A stretch of DNA of 64,000 bases from Eustoma russellianum (GCA_036186865.1 AP025062.1:5365871-5429870), one strand, 5' to 3'; shown: positions 29,455 to 40,340, counted from the stretch's first letter. A program made the numbers and translations. The notes: generated by a model not told the origin, from the sequence alone.

Positions 29455-29700
29455 TGACACACTATTCTTTGACTTTGGAATATGATCGGATAAAGCAAAA
29501 TAAATCACTAAATTAGCTGCGTTTCTTATATTATAAAGTAGCAGCTGATCGACACAGCTTGACGCAATTTTTATTGTAGGTCATCGGAAACAACCTCTAT
29601 GTGTTTCTAACAAATAGATATAATTGTGTACATCCGACCTTCTCATACCCTGTCTTAGGCGAGAGCCTTTAAAGGAATAGGCTAATGTTGTTGTTGTATT
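29455..29700 (+). repeat. TTG-tailed SINE-like family B
   Basis: From 'gactttggaatatgatcggataaagcaaaataaatcacta' through 'gatcgacacagcttgacgcaattttt' to 'ggctaatgttgttgttgt'. Nearly full length. Confidence 0.68.
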
Positions 29701-29834
29701 ACGTAATGATGTCAGTACAAAGTTAATGACAAAAACCATAATAGAAGTGTAAAGCCTCAATTAGAGGTTTTGCGGCACAAGTATTCGTCATTGTCTAATG
29801 TCTCAGTCATAGGTTTGCCGGTGTTACTATGACT

Positions 29835-29995
29835 ATACAACAACAACATTACTCTATTGGTTTAGAGGCTTCACTTATGGCGGAGTATTAAGAGGTCGGA
29901 TGTACGCTATGCTCATGTGTTAGAAACACAATTGTGTCCTGATGACCCATAATGATGCGTCATGCGGTGTCGATCAATTGCTACTAAATAAAACT
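29835..29995 (-). repeat. TTG-tailed SINE-like family B, minus strand
   Basis: 'tacaacaacaacattactctattgg' head (the inverted TTG tail), 'ggtcggatgtacgc', 'tgtgttagaaacacaattg' and 'ggtgtcgatcaattgctac'. Confidence 0.65.
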
Positions 29996-30071
29996 TTAAG
30001 GAATTTGTATTTGATAACTTAAAGATAGTTAACCTCACAATTGGTTCTAATATTATTAGCCGATACATGAG

Positions 30072-30268
30072 GGCGGGCCTTAGACCAACTGGTAAGGTTG
30101 TTGCTTTTTGAACTTGAGATCATGGGATCAAGCTGCGGAAACAGCATCTTGCATAAAGTGTAGGGTAAGATTGTTTACAATCAGATCAAGAGACGATTCG
30201 TCCACTCCCCGAACCTTGCGCAAACGCAAAAGATTAATGTATCGGAAACGTCATTTTATTATTAGTCC
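30072..30268 (+). repeat. Au-like SINE
   Basis: A-box-like 'gggccttagaccaactggtaag', then 'gctgcggaaacagcatcttgcataaagtgtagggtaag', 'ttgtttacaatcagatc' and 'gaaccttgcgcaaacgcaaaagattaatgtatcgg'. The clearest full-length copy in the window. Confidence 0.8.
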
Positions 30269-31549
30269 ATACATAGATACCATGAGATTAGGTTTATAAT
30301 TAATAATGATGCATACTGTATGATTAGTCACTTTCTTGCCAAAAGAGAATGTGCTTTTTTAAATAATGAGAGGGGCAAGCCATCGGAAAATTTGCTGATA
30401 TGATAAAGACGTCGGGGGCCTCCCACCAGGGTTTTCGTTCTCTTCTTCTTGATTATTTTAATTATTTATTTATTTTTAAATTTTTTTATAAATTTTTGCT
30501 TACATAGAAATGAATCAACCATACAAATCCAAATAGATCAAAACGACGGTAAATCGAAAGTAAGCCGGGTAAAAATGTATATCTAATTTTTACTTTTTGT
30601 TTTTCATTTTTCAAGAACAATAGAATAAATTACACACAATGTTTTCCAACATTCTTTGCACTATTTTGTCTTGTTTTCACGAGCAAACTTATCTTTCAGT
30701 TGGAATTGTATAGGAAAATGGATCACATTATATTGTCTCTATTATATTCTTTTAAATAATTACCTGCCATGTGGTTAAATCCTTTTCTAAGATTTATATG
30801 GTAATTATCGAGTGACATTTTGGACAGTCGTAATGATATTTTGCTTTCATTTCTAGGCAATTTGTAGATACTACAATTTTATGGAGTAAAGTATTAGACT
30901 CATTGTAGGCTATATTTTTTGACATGCTTTTTGGGAATATTAATAAGTACGTTTGTTTACCGTCTTTTATTGGATAGAAGACCATAGTATGATCCCGGGC
31001 TCCATCGTCATAGTCTCAAAGACCTTCATAGAAGATGAAAAGCAGTCACTTCTCTTATTTCAGAGGTCTAAGACGTCAAACTCGTTTCAGTATAAGAAGC
31101 TGACAGCATGGTCTAAATACCCACACTGCGACTGTCAGGATTCAAATCTGTAACTTTAGATGCAATTTATTATCGCATACATCTGCTTTTTTATTGGTCA
31201 GAGGTAAATTTACGAGTACATTGATTTTCTGGAAGAAAGTATTATTACCAAAGCGTGGCTAGGTTCATGTTATGAGTATAAACTAAAGTCTACACCCAAA
31301 CTGAAACACAAATGTAACACCTTATCCCATATATTAAAAAAAGTAGATCAAAACCTAACATATAATTATATGTGTCAATAATAAATATCAACTTATTAAT
31401 TATATTTCAAATATGCAGGAAGTTGGGAAATAGACATTTACAAGAAACCAAATACAACTACTTTACATAGAGTTTGTTCGGCTACTTACCTTGCTTTGAC
31501 TTCATTTACTAAAAGTGTAGGTGGTTAGTTTTTAATGGGTCAATCACAT
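30269..31549. other. Intergenic, nothing recognised
   Basis: About 1.3 kb of AT-rich sequence. Short open frames here show no domain and no splice-consistent structure. Confidence 0.45.
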
Positions 31550-31790
31550 TCTCTTTATTGACTTTGGAATATTATGGAATAGAAGAAAAAGACTTACTAA
31601 ATTGGCTGCGCTTCTTATATTGTGAAGTAGCAGTTGATTGACACAGCTTGACGCAATTTTCATTATAGATCACCGAGAAACGACCTCTATGTGTTTCTAA
31701 CACATGGGTATGGTTGCGAACATCTGGCTCCCTATACTTGCTATAGGCGGGAGTCTTTAAGACAATGAGGTAATGTTGTTGTTGTAAGTG
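31550..31790 (+). repeat. TTG-tailed SINE-like family B
   Basis: 'attgactttggaatattatggaatag', 'gattgacacagcttgacgcaattttcattat', 'gtgtttctaacacatgggtatgg', tail 'aatgttgttgttgt'. Confidence 0.68.
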
Positions 31791-31997
31791 ATTAGTTTTG
31801 GCTAATCTTTTTTATAGTCAATGATGAGTAAGCAATTCTTCTTCTTTTTTCCTTATACATTATTCATGTTACATGCATGATATACCTTTTCTGCTCACTA
31901 GTAGCTTCCACATATAGATAATGGGGGGGTGGAGGTGGAGAAAGAAAGGGACTAGTTTCTCAAAAGTGTAAAATCCCTAGCTCTCAGAGAAAATGAC

Positions 31998-32200
31998 AAT
32001 AGCATCTGTACAATTAGTCCTTACGGCTACTCGGGTTGAGATTTGCTTCAAGAATTTAAGAGTTCGATTCTAGAGACACGTACAGTATAGGTGTTCCACT
32101 GCTGCTAGGCCGAATGCCTGGTTTGCAGTATCACCTTGTATAGCTCTAGGCTTCTGATTTGAATCTTTTACAATGTTTCTACGAGCTGAAATGATAAACG
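31998..32200 (+). repeat. tRNA-related SINE, family D
   Basis: 'ctactcgggttgagatttgctt', 'aagagttcgattctagagacacgtacagta', 'gctgctaggccgaatgcctggtttgcag' and a 3' 'tctgatttgaatcttttaca'. Confidence 0.65.
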
Positions 32201-32569
32201 TGAAAGATTTCACCTTTTGCTTACAATTATAGAAATCGGTAGGCTTTTACATGGCCACAAACACGTGGGAGGCATTTTTCGAGAAAAGCCCACGGAAATT
32301 GTCTTTTTAAGAGGACCTAGGACAAGGCTTTGTTTGTTTTTCTCCCCCAAAATATGCAGCCTTAATTATTGGTTATTCTTTCGTATCTTGCTTTTTTTTT
32401 TTTTATAAAGATGCTAATATGATTTCCTCAAAATAAAAAAATGATAATATGAAAATGACAACTAAGAGAACAATGTCAAATCAGCAGAGATTGTTTCATA
32501 CTATAAAGTCTAGTGTATAGTCCGAATACACACTTTAATTGATATTTGGATTGTGATATTGCAACTAGA
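32201..32569. other. Intergenic, nothing recognised
   Basis: AT-rich, no gene features. Confidence 0.45.
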
Positions 32570-33634
32570 CAATATGCTGAGAAATATGTTTGGATAATTT
32601 TCAAAGTCATGATTTTAAGTGATGAATACTTAAAAATGTCACATATGGTGTTATAAATGAAAGAGTTGAATAAGTGAAGAAAAATGACACGATGTCTAGA
32701 GTTTTTAGAAATAATTTTCTAAAATGTGATAAAATGGTTGTTTTCATTTGTACATGATTTATACATGCTCATTATGTGCTTATTATGTGTTTTTGGTGAT
32801 TATTATTGTCTTGAGACTAACGTGCCTTGGAAGTTTCTACAACTTACCAAAAAGGGCAAAATTGGTATTTTAAGTTTTGTAGGAACATCATATGGTGAAA
32901 AATATTTCAAGTGCATATTATTATCTTGGTTATCATGACAAAGGTGGTATTTTGATTATTTCTGACCATCGGAGTCATTTCTGGAGTTTTATCTCACTAG
33001 GGGCATTTTGGTCATTTTACACCCGAAGACAGTCTCGGTATTTTTACTCAAGGAATCTCTTGAGTATCTTATTATATTCATTCTGGAGTTCATTTAATAT
33101 ATTCTTGAAGATTATTTGGTGGTTTTCTATTTTATTCTCTTATTTGATGATTTTATCGACGGTGGCGGGATATGTGACGGTATTCGATGTCACGTTCTAT
33201 TTTCTCTTGAAGACTCTTATATATATGTTATTGGAGGTTCTTAATCATCATCTTTCAGAGATTACAAGGTGTCCTTGGTGCAAGATTATTTGATATATAT
33301 ATATGTGATCACAATATGTCAAGAAGAAATGGGAATTTTGATATTATATGTTGACATAACCTTGTCAACTATTATTTGTTGATTTCTCCTCAAAAATCTG
33401 AGTTGGTATACATATACACAGCCTCCAAAATGTGATTATACAGGTGGAGATGATTTTTTTCTCATTTTATGAGTTGGAGACAAGAAGACAAACCAAAAGC
33501 AAACTAGTTGGCAAATTTCAAATTTGAATGTAATGGAGACAAGATTGTTGGAGATGATTATGGAGGTGTTTTAATTCAAAATTCTCAGCCATCACATGGT
33601 CTAAAAGTTGGAGAGAATATGCCATCAATTCACT

Positions 33635-33643
33635 CTATAAATA
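33635..33643 (+). promoter_or_regulatory. TATA box in the second solo LTR
   Basis: TATAAATAG, about 1.16 kb before the LTR end. Confidence 0.55.
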
Positions 33644-34240
33644 GAAGGCAAGGTGAAGAAGAGAAGACACACACTTGAAAGCAAAAAATTGAAGATTGTT
33701 GTCTTGCTATTCTCTTCTCATATTTTCGTTCATACTTTGTGTAGCTAAGGTGTTCCATTTCTAGTTGTTGTCCAGCTACACTATACACACCTTCTTGTGT
33801 CTTATTTGTAAGATTGATTAGCCAAATCTATAAGGCTACATCAATAGGTGATAGAGGTGTTGCAACCAAGAGTTGCATAAAGGTGTTCATCCAAGTCTTG
33901 AATAGGGTTGGTGTTTAACCCAAAGATCAAGCTTGGTTCTTGCTGTAATTTGGTTCATACCATAGTGAAATCCAAGGAAAGGTGTTCCTTGGGACTGGAG
34001 TAGGTCACATTGACCGAACCAGGATAAATTCTCGGTGTTCTTCTCTTGTTTCTTTATTTCTGTTTTCTGCCCGTTTTTTACTGCAGTTTTCACACAACTT
34101 CTCACGATTTGAAAAAATAGCTAAACATTTTCAAAATTCGTGATTTTTGGTGGAGTTATACTTCAGACTGTTAGCTTTCATTTGCAACAAGAATTACTTG
34201 ATTTGAGCAAGGGAAAGTTAGTCTTTCAGTCTTTGCAAGA

Positions 34241-34360
34241 TAACTGCTCCAATCTGGCTGCAATCTGACCAGTTTTGAGAAAACTTAAATTCTGNNNNNN
34301 NNNNTATAACTGCTCCAATCTGGCTGCAATCTGACCAGTTTTGAGAAAACTTAAATTCTG
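34241..34360. other. Assembly gap (10 N) flanked by an exact 54-bp repeat
   Basis: N run at 34295-34304. The 54 bases before it (34241-34294) and after it (34307-34360) are the same (starting TAACTGCTCCAATCTGG). This is the pattern left when two contig ends that really overlap are joined with a gap, so the second copy is probably artificial. Confidence 0.9.
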
Positions 34361-34801
34361 TATTTTTCAAGAATTGTTTAAGGTCAGGCCTTTTGGAAAC
34401 TTCATCTACACATCCTAAGGAGTGTTTTGATATAAAGATCAACCTTTTTGGTTGAGTATTCAAAGAGAAACACGTTTTGCAAAATCAGCAACATTCTGTC
34501 TAATTCTGTCCAGATTGACCATCTGAATCTTTTTATTTGTTTGAAAGGTCAGACGATCTTATTTTTGTCTGATTTTTGGACAGAGTCTTGTTAACTCATT
34601 GAAGTTAAATTCTGGAGATTTTCATAATTTTTGGAGTTGTGTATAATTATTTGTGAATTTTTGAAAAACGGGTTCTGAATCTGAGGTGGTTTCAGATTCT
34701 GTTTTCAAAGGGGATTTTAACAAAGGGTAGTAGTGTAATTTCCGCTAACCACTATTCACCCCCCCTTCTAGTGGTGTTTATTGCAGGTGCACGGTCCAAC
34801 A

Positions 34802-35020
34802 CAATACACATAAAGCGTGGATGTAGTACTACTATCTGGATCAATACTGTCTTAGGCCGTAGTATCCGACCCAATTTTAGTTACAGGATTGATGACCCAT
34901 TTACAGTAGCATATTGTGTGGATTGTCTGACAAAAAGTGTAAGAGGCTATTGAATGTCTAATTTACATTCTCCACAAAGTTTTTTGGATCTGAAACGGTA
35001 AAAACTCCAGAGTCAAGATA
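34802..35020 (+). repeat. tRNA-related SINE, family D, diverged
   Basis: 'tactactatctggatcaatactgtcttaggccgtagtatccgaccc', 'gatgacccatttacagtagca', 'gaggctattgaatgtctaatttacattctcc'. Matches copies at 285 and 44365 better than the tandem cluster at 6.5 kb. Confidence 0.5.
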
Positions 35021-35167
35021 TGATCTTTTACTGCTAGAAAGTCAAGTCTATCATTTCACAGTTCATCCTGCTTATAATCTCCTGTACATGACCAATAGTC
35101 AGCAAATAAACATTTGCTTTTAGGTTGAGGTAGTATTTGCTTAATCCCATGACTCGTCAATCCTGTG

Positions 35168-35475
35168 TAGGGTTGTAAATGAACCGAGCCGTTCGGTTGT
35201 TCGGCTAGTTTGGTTCGAGCTCAAGCTTGAGCTCGGCTCAGATAAAAGGTTAATGAACAGAGCTTGAACACCTTTTTTCTGTTTGAACTCGGTAAGTAAC
35301 ACTGTTCGTTTAAGGTGTTCGGCTCGTTAATGTTGTTCGTGAGTTAAACGAACCAAGCTTGAACAATTAAATATGTTCGTTTAAATAAACGAACAAGCTC
35401 GGCTCGTTCGCTAAGTTAAATGAACCAAGCTTGAACAACGTAATACTCGGCTCGTTCGGCTCGTTTACCGCCCTA
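35168..35475 (-). mobile_element. hAT-type MITE, copy 2 (inverted relative to 510-817)
   Basis: 308 bp, flanked by a perfect 8-bp duplication ATCCTGTG (35160-35167, 35476-35483). TIRs TAGGGTTGTAAAT and ATTTACCGCCCTA-type. It is the reverse complement of 510-817 with scattered differences. Confidence 0.9.
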
Positions 35476-35649
35476 ATCCTGTGTATCTGTTCTGGAAACT
35501 ACCTATTGTTTAAATTGATAAAATTCTCAGATCGTTATTTTACCATAAAGATAGACTATTGGCTTCTAATCGTGAAGGATATATTATTTGCATATATTTG
35601 CGTTAACATATATTGGATATATGATTGATTGATTGATATTATTCAAGTA

Positions 35650-35795
35650 AATATAGAACCAGGGGTTCACTGGAAGCAAATTCTCTATCCATTGAGATAG
35701 AAGTATTGTTTGTCTTTCGTTTATCCTTCCCAGATCTTAACAATATCTTTTGCTGTCGTTGTGATATATTGGGTATGATTAATTGATATCATTGA
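35650..35795 (+). repeat. TS-like SINE fragment (family C)
   Basis: 'atatagaaccaggggttcactggaagcaaattctctat', 'cccagatcttaacaatatcttttgctgtcgttgtgatatattgggta'. The '...ccagaccc...gggatatactgggt' end is typical of the tobacco TS SINE group; the TTG tail is eroded here. Confidence 0.6.
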
Positions 35796-36004
35796 CATAT
35801 ATTTGTGACGTGAAAAATATGAATGATTGACATACTAACTTTTAGCATCTTAATTTAAACAAAATTATATAGAAATGAAAGTTTTGGTTGGGATGATTCC
35901 AACAGGGGAACGAGGGGAACCGGAAAAAAAAAGGCCAGCCTAATATACCTCCTTACAAAACGTTTCTAACGATGGATGCAAAAGATTGAGTGATAACTCT
36001 AGAA
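35796..36004. other. Short intergenic spacer
   Basis: No gene. It ends with the left target duplication of copia B (TAGAA, 36000-36004). Confidence 0.5.
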
Positions 36005-36262
36005 TAATAGATGTAATATCCTCGTTGCCTTGTATTGATTTCAATCAAGAGTATAAGTACAATTTATTTCCTATCATACTCCTCTAATCATGCTAATGTA
36101 ATCCGCTAATTATGCTAACGTATCCTCTATCATTATGATACATCATATTAACATATTTGGTATGTGCTATATATGGTACAATCAATGTGGATCATGAATA
36201 CAAAATATGCTACACTTAATGCCAAAATATTCGGCCACTTAATGCAAGATATTTGGCCATTA
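36005..36262 (-). repeat. 3' LTR of copia B
   Basis: 258 bp, plus-strand left end TAATAGATG, right end CCATTA. Confidence 0.88.
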
Positions 36263-37352
36263 CACCCCCGCAGTCGAAACGGGAGGTTCGCGAACGTTGA
36301 GACTGGATCGAAAATCATCAAACAAAATATGTGGCAGTCCTTTTGTGAAGATGTCGGCTAATTGATGCCGAGACGGAACATGATGAACACGAATATGGCC
36401 TTGAGCAACTTTTTCACGAACAAAGTGTATATCCATTTCAATGTGTTTGGTACTTTGATGTTGAACGGGATTACTGGAGAGATAAACTGCGCTAATGTTG
36501 TCGCATTAAACCAAAGTGGCGCGTGTAAGAGGACAATGTAGCTCAAGAAGTAGGTTTCGAACCCAACAAGATTCAACGACAATGTTAGCAACGCCTCTAT
36601 ATTCAGCCTCAGCACTGGAGCGAGAGAGTGTTGGTTGGCGTTTAGATGACCAAGATATGAGGTTATCACCAAGAAAGATACAATACCCAGAAGTTGAGCG
36701 ACGCGTGTCGGGACAACCACCCCAATCCGCGTCAGTGTAGCAAAGAAGATTAGTGTGACATGATTTGGATAGATGCAAACCGAAATGCTGTGTACCTTTG
36801 AGGTAGCGTAGAATACGTTTGAGGGCAGTCATATGAATATCACATGGAGCATGCATATGAAGGCATATTTGTTGAACAGCGTAGGTGAGATCTGGATGTG
36901 TAAAAGTGAGGTACTGAAGAGCTCCAGCTAAGCTGCGATAGAGTGTGGGATCGTCGAAAAGAACACCCTCATGTTTGCTGAGCTTGGCCGATGTATCTAT
37001 AGGCGTGGATAGAGGCTTGCAATTCGCCATACCCGCGCGATCAAGTATCTCGGTGGCGTATTTTTGTTGATTTAAGAATAAGCCATCCGGATGGCGGCTA
37101 ACTGCGATACCAAGAAAATAACTCAATGGACCGAGATCTTTCATGGCAAACTCGGATGCAAGAAGGGCCATGAGGCGGCGACGAAGGTCATCCGAGGAAG
37201 TGGTGAGAATGATGTCATCAACATAGAGAAGTAGATAAGCCATGTCAGTACCATGATGATAGATAAATAAAGAATGATCACAACGACTATGAACAAACCC
37301 AATAGAGGAGGTATAGTCAGCAAATCGTTGATACCAGGCACGAGGAGCTTAT
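36260..37352 (-). pseudogene. Copia B pol remnant (RT C-terminal half plus RNase H)
   Basis: Begins abruptly after gag at APRAWYQRFADY, then YLLLYVDDIIL (RT catalytic YVDD, near 37230), MKDLGPLSYFLGI, YTDADWGGCPDTRRST (RNase H Asp), SSAEAEYR. An in-frame TAA stands just before CDNISAVYLSSNP (36504-36506); the frame then continues through TKHIEMDIHFVREK and ends in the polypurine tract at 36260. One nonsense change plus the loss of the N-terminal half make it inactive. The deletion junction is near 37350, where gag (KVADTTLK) meets RT in another frame. Confidence 0.88.
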
Positions 37353-38018
37353 TTTAAGGGTTGTGTCTGCAACTTTGGCGGCAGAGGCAGTTTGTTTGGC
37401 TTTTCTGGTTTCTTCAAGAATTAAGCGAGAACGGACTTCATAGAAGGTAGGCAGGGGATTACTTTGTTGGATAATTGTGGCTACACCGTCATAATTCTCG
37501 TTCAGACCACTTACGAGTTGGAGAACCAAACGTTCATCAGAAACTGCAGAACCGAAATTAGACAATTGATCTGCAAGAGATTTCAGTTCTTGACAATAAG
37601 AGGAGATGTTAGAGTAGTTGTCAAGGCGAGTATTGGAGAATTGATTTTCAAGATAAACTGCACGGGAGTGCTTGTTATCTTGAAAAATGTTTTTCAAGTT
37701 TTCCCAAGCGTTCTTAGCAGTGAGATCAGGAGCAAGGATGGTATGCAGTAAGTCCGTGGAGATAGTACCATATATCCATTGTAATACAATGGCATCTAGA
37801 GGGTTCCAGAGTTCGGTATCTTGATCACTTTTGTCTTTGGACGTAGAAGTGTCAGATGAGGAGGAGATGATGTGATCAAGTACTTGGTACGCACGGCAAT
37901 GAATTTTGAATAGTTCAGACCAGGATGAATATTGACTCTTCTCCATTTCAAGCGTGATAGGAATGAAGTTTTTGATGTTAGTGACAGCAAGAGCAGGATG
38001 AAACTTGGTGCCAGCCAT
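37317..38018 (-). CDS. Copia B Gag (truncated)
   Basis: An open frame of 233 residues starting MAGTKFHPALAVTNIKNFIP, with the copia capsid pattern: the tryptophan motif near YSSWSELFKIH, the conserved LQWIYGTISTDLL, TAKNAWENLKNIFQ and VLQLVSGLNENYDGVATII. This is the retrotransposon capsid domain (UBN2/Retrotran_gag type). It would assemble virus-like particles around element RNA. The zinc knuckle is missing because the frame runs out across the deletion junction into a short unrelated tail. The capsid part itself looks intact, so the copy could still encode a knuckle-less Gag. Confidence 0.82.
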   Translation of the reverse strand: MAGTKFHPALAVTNIKNFIPITLEMEKSQYSSWSELFKIHCRAYQVLDHIISSSSDTSTSKDKSDQDTELWNPLDAIVLQWIYGTISTDLLHTILAPDLTAKNAWENLKNIFQDNKHSRAVYLENQFSNTRLDNYSNISSYCQELKSLADQLSNFGSAVSDERLVLQLVSGLNENYDGVATIIQQSNPLPTFYEVRSRLILEETRKAKQTASAAKVADTTLKISSSCLVSTIC

Positions 38019-38118
38019 TTGAGATGATAGAAATTGAGTGGTGGTGAGGGAGGTGGAGCGGCGGCGGGCGGCGTTTGTGAGCTGCCGGCAGTAGGGAGAA
38101 TAGGGGAGGAGAAATTAT

Positions 38119-38131
38119 GGCTCTGATACCA
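38119..38131 (-). promoter_or_regulatory. Primer-binding site of copia B
   Basis: Minus strand TGGTATCAGAGCC directly next to the 5' LTR; initiator tRNA-Met type. Confidence 0.9.
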
Positions 38132-38399
38132 TAATAGATGGAATATCCTCGTTGCCTTGTATTGATTTCAATCAAGAGTATAAGTACAATTTGTTTCCTA
38201 TCATGCTCCTCTAATCATGCTAATGTAATCCGCTAATTATGCTAACGTATCCTCTATCATTATGATACATCATATTAACATATTTGGTATGTGCTATATA
38301 TGGTACAATCAATGTGGATCATGAATACAAAATATGCTACAGTTAATGCCAAAATATTCGGCCACTTAATGCAAGATAATGCAAGATATTCGGCCATTA
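38132..38399 (-). repeat. 5' LTR of copia B
   Basis: 268 bp; longer than the other LTR by a 10-bp GCAAGATAAT tandem duplication at about 38371. Confidence 0.88.
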
Positions 38400-38454
38400 T
38401 AGAAGTCTTCATATTTCAGCCCCTAATAAGTTTACACACACACATATATAGGGT

Positions 38455-38635
38455 AATGTTGTACATATAGAACCGGGGGTCTCACTGGAAGCAGACTCTC
38501 TATTCCTTGGAATAGAGGTATTGTCTGCCTACCACTTAACTTCTCCAGACCCTAGCGATAGCTTTTGCTGTCGTTGGGATATACTGGGTCCGGATGATGA
38601 TAATGATGGGGTAATGTTGTTGTTGTACCGTCTGC
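38455..38635 (+). repeat. TS-like SINE (family C)
   Basis: 'tagaaccgggggtctcactggaagcagactctctattccttgg', 'ccagaccctagcgatagcttttgctgtcgttgggatatactgggt', ending 'aatgttgttgttgta'. Best-preserved copy. Confidence 0.7.
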
Positions 38636-38715
38636 AGCTCATGTTTTGTAACCCTTTGGCATTGCCAAAGTCCTTTAGTATTATTGTAGACTTACTGTTG
38701 GAGGGTGCATTCGAG

Positions 38716-38899
38716 GGGTTGTGATCTCCTCACCCCAACTTTCCTCACCCCTTTTTTGACCACATGACATGTGGCACCAAGGGTAGGTAGTGAGGCTAGA
38801 TGAGAGTGACCTTCATCTAGCCTCACCACCTCCCTTGCTGCCACGTGTCACGCGGTCACGCGTCACTGCACCCCCTTGCGGTGAGGTGATCCTATCCCT
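38716..38899. mobile_element. Mutator-type MITE, family M1, copy 2
   Basis: About 184 bp between copies of CATTCGAG (38708-38715 and 38900-38907). Ends GGGTTGTGATCTCCTCACCC / inverted at GATCCTATCCCT. Central palindrome GAGGCTAGATGA...CATCTAGCCTC, with GACATGTGGC and GCCACGTGTC in the arms. Confidence 0.82.
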
Positions 38900-39062
38900 C
38901 ATTCGAGAGATGTTAGTCAATTTCCTTCAGTCCAAGTGTAAAGCATCAATTCCTTCATCATGTTTCATCAATTCATTCAGTCTAAATGGTGGAACATCAT
39001 GATTAAGAGTTTGATCCTTTGACACTTGTAAGCCGGTAAGGATGAACTCGCTCAATCTTAGC

Positions 39063-39638
39063 TAGGGGTGAATGATCCGAACAATAATTTACTGATTAAA
39101 ATATTTTTAAAATTTTTCAAACTCGAGTTCGAATACGATCTTTGTATGCAATTCGATCTTATGTTCGAACTCGAACATATTTAAATCGTATCGAACTCGA
39201 GCAGTATTCGAGTCTTTTTCGAGCTAAAGTAAATATAGTTTTTTATGTGGAAAATCGTAGATGTATGTAAAAACATGTATTCTTAGTTGATATTATTAAA
39301 CTATAATTAGTTTTTTGCATAAAAACTTACTATTATTACAATATTTGATAGTTATTATGTTTTATTATTATTACAATATTTGATAGTTATTATGTTTGAT
39401 TTAATGTTTGTATCAAACAAATAGACCAATATAGTATTAAACCATGCATAATTTTACTATATATTATGACTTTGAACATGCTCACAAACTAATAATTCAA
39501 GCATTAATATGCTTAAAATTGGCTCATTAAATAGGCGCGTCAAGTTCGATCTCGAATGTTATCAAACCAAACTAGTCAACCATAATCCCAAACCGAACTC
39601 AAACGACTTACGAGCAGCTTCGCTCATCTATACCTCTA
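39063..39638. mobile_element. Diverged hAT-like element
   Basis: Begins TAGGGGTGAATGATCC and ends GCTCATCTATACCTCTA, an imperfect inverted pair of the plant hAT-MITE type (TAGGGGTG...). The interior is AT-rich with TCGAACTCGA motifs. The flanking 8-mers do not match, so it is old or its boundaries are off. Confidence 0.5.
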
Positions 39639-39793
39639 TAAATTCCTACCGTACTTTATAGGGAGCCTAAGAATGAAGCATCCTCATTTAAAGTGGTCTC
39701 CAGAATTACTTTATAGCCTTAAATATTGTGATTGTTTTGGCCAATCCACCTAAACGTTTTGCTTTAACCGTCACATATACAGCAAGTTACTCC

Positions 39794-39964
39794 AGACGAG
39801 ATCACAGGAGGTCAAAAGTGAGGCCATTTGTAAGGTCTCATATCAACAGCCGCCGTGTATTAAAAAAAAGTCATTTACTAACCCTTAAAAATTTTAACAC
39901 GTGACGGCTGCTGATAGGAGGCCTCACAAATGGTATCACTTTTGGCCTCATGTGATCTCATCCG
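39794..39964. mobile_element. Mutator-type MITE, family M2, copy 3
   Basis: 171 bp flanked by a 9-bp duplication with one mismatch (AGTTACTCC 39785-39793; AGTTACGCC 39965-39973). Arms GAGATCACAGGAGG...GAGGCC and inverse, with an ACACGTGACGGCTGCTGATAGG segment. Confidence 0.82.
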
Positions 39965-39985
39965 AGTTACGCCACGTTTTCACCA

Positions 39986-40065
39986 ATGTAGCGACAATTA
40001 ACTCAATGACTTCTCAGTGGCTTCTATGTAGCGACAATTAACTCAATGACTTCTCAGTGGCTTCT
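39986..40065 (+). repeat. 40-bp tandem duplication
   Basis: Two units of 40 bp starting ATGTAGCGACAATTAACTC (39986 and 40026), apparently identical. No feature attached. Confidence 0.85.
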
Positions 40066-40139
40066 TGCATCTGTTGATGCTAAAGATCATAGTTGGGTAC
40101 CAAAGATCCCACAAATTTTTAGAAGTTAAATGCATCAAG

Positions 40140-40340
40140 ACGACGACGACGACAACATATGGCGGAGTGTGAGAGGAGGGGTCGGATGTACACAATCATA
40201 TCCATGTGTTAGAAAAATGTTGTTTCCCAATGACCCATAATGAAAATTGCGTTAAGCTTTATCGATCAACTGCTACTTCACAATATAAGAAACACAGCCA
40301 ATTTAGTGAGTCATTTTGCTTTATTCCATCATCAAATGCC
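40140..40340 (-). repeat. TTG-tailed SINE-like family B, minus strand
   Basis: 'gacgacgacaacatatggcggagtg', 'ggtcggatgtacacaatcatatccatgtgttag', 'aaattgcgttaagctttatcgatcaactgctacttcacaatataag'. Confidence 0.65.

Larger units (their letters stand above)
32575..34801 (+). mobile_element. Probable solo LTR (about 2.2 kb, includes assembly gap)
   Basis: Starts TGCTG and ends CCAACA (TG...CA), flanked by a 5-bp duplication CAATA (32570-32574, 34802-34806). A TATA box CTCTATAAATAG lies at 33633-33644, and the sequence before the right end (CTATTCACCCCCCCTTCTAG) is of the kind found at the 3' end of many plant copia LTRs. No coding domains. The left edge was found by searching for the duplication, so it is less certain than the right edge. 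Confidence 0.65.
36005..38399 (-). mobile_element. Ty1/copia retrotransposon B, internally deleted
   Basis: A 2395-bp element on the minus strand, with LTRs at 36005-36262 (3') and 38132-38399 (5') and a perfect 5-bp duplication TAGAA (36000-36004, 38400-38404). The primer site (minus TGGTATCAGAGCC, 38119-38131) and polypurine tract (minus CTGCGGGGGTG, next to 36262) are present. The interior keeps gag and the end of RT plus RNase H, but protease, integrase and the first half of RT are gone. The LTRs differ at about five bases plus a 10-bp GCAAGATAAT duplication. Ends are TAATGG...TCTATTA instead of TG...CA. Confidence 0.92.

Noticed and set aside
36358..36720. A 120-residue hydrophobic minus-strand frame
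   Set aside because: It overlaps the copia B RNase H region in another frame; the RNase H motifs in the true frame explain the sequence.
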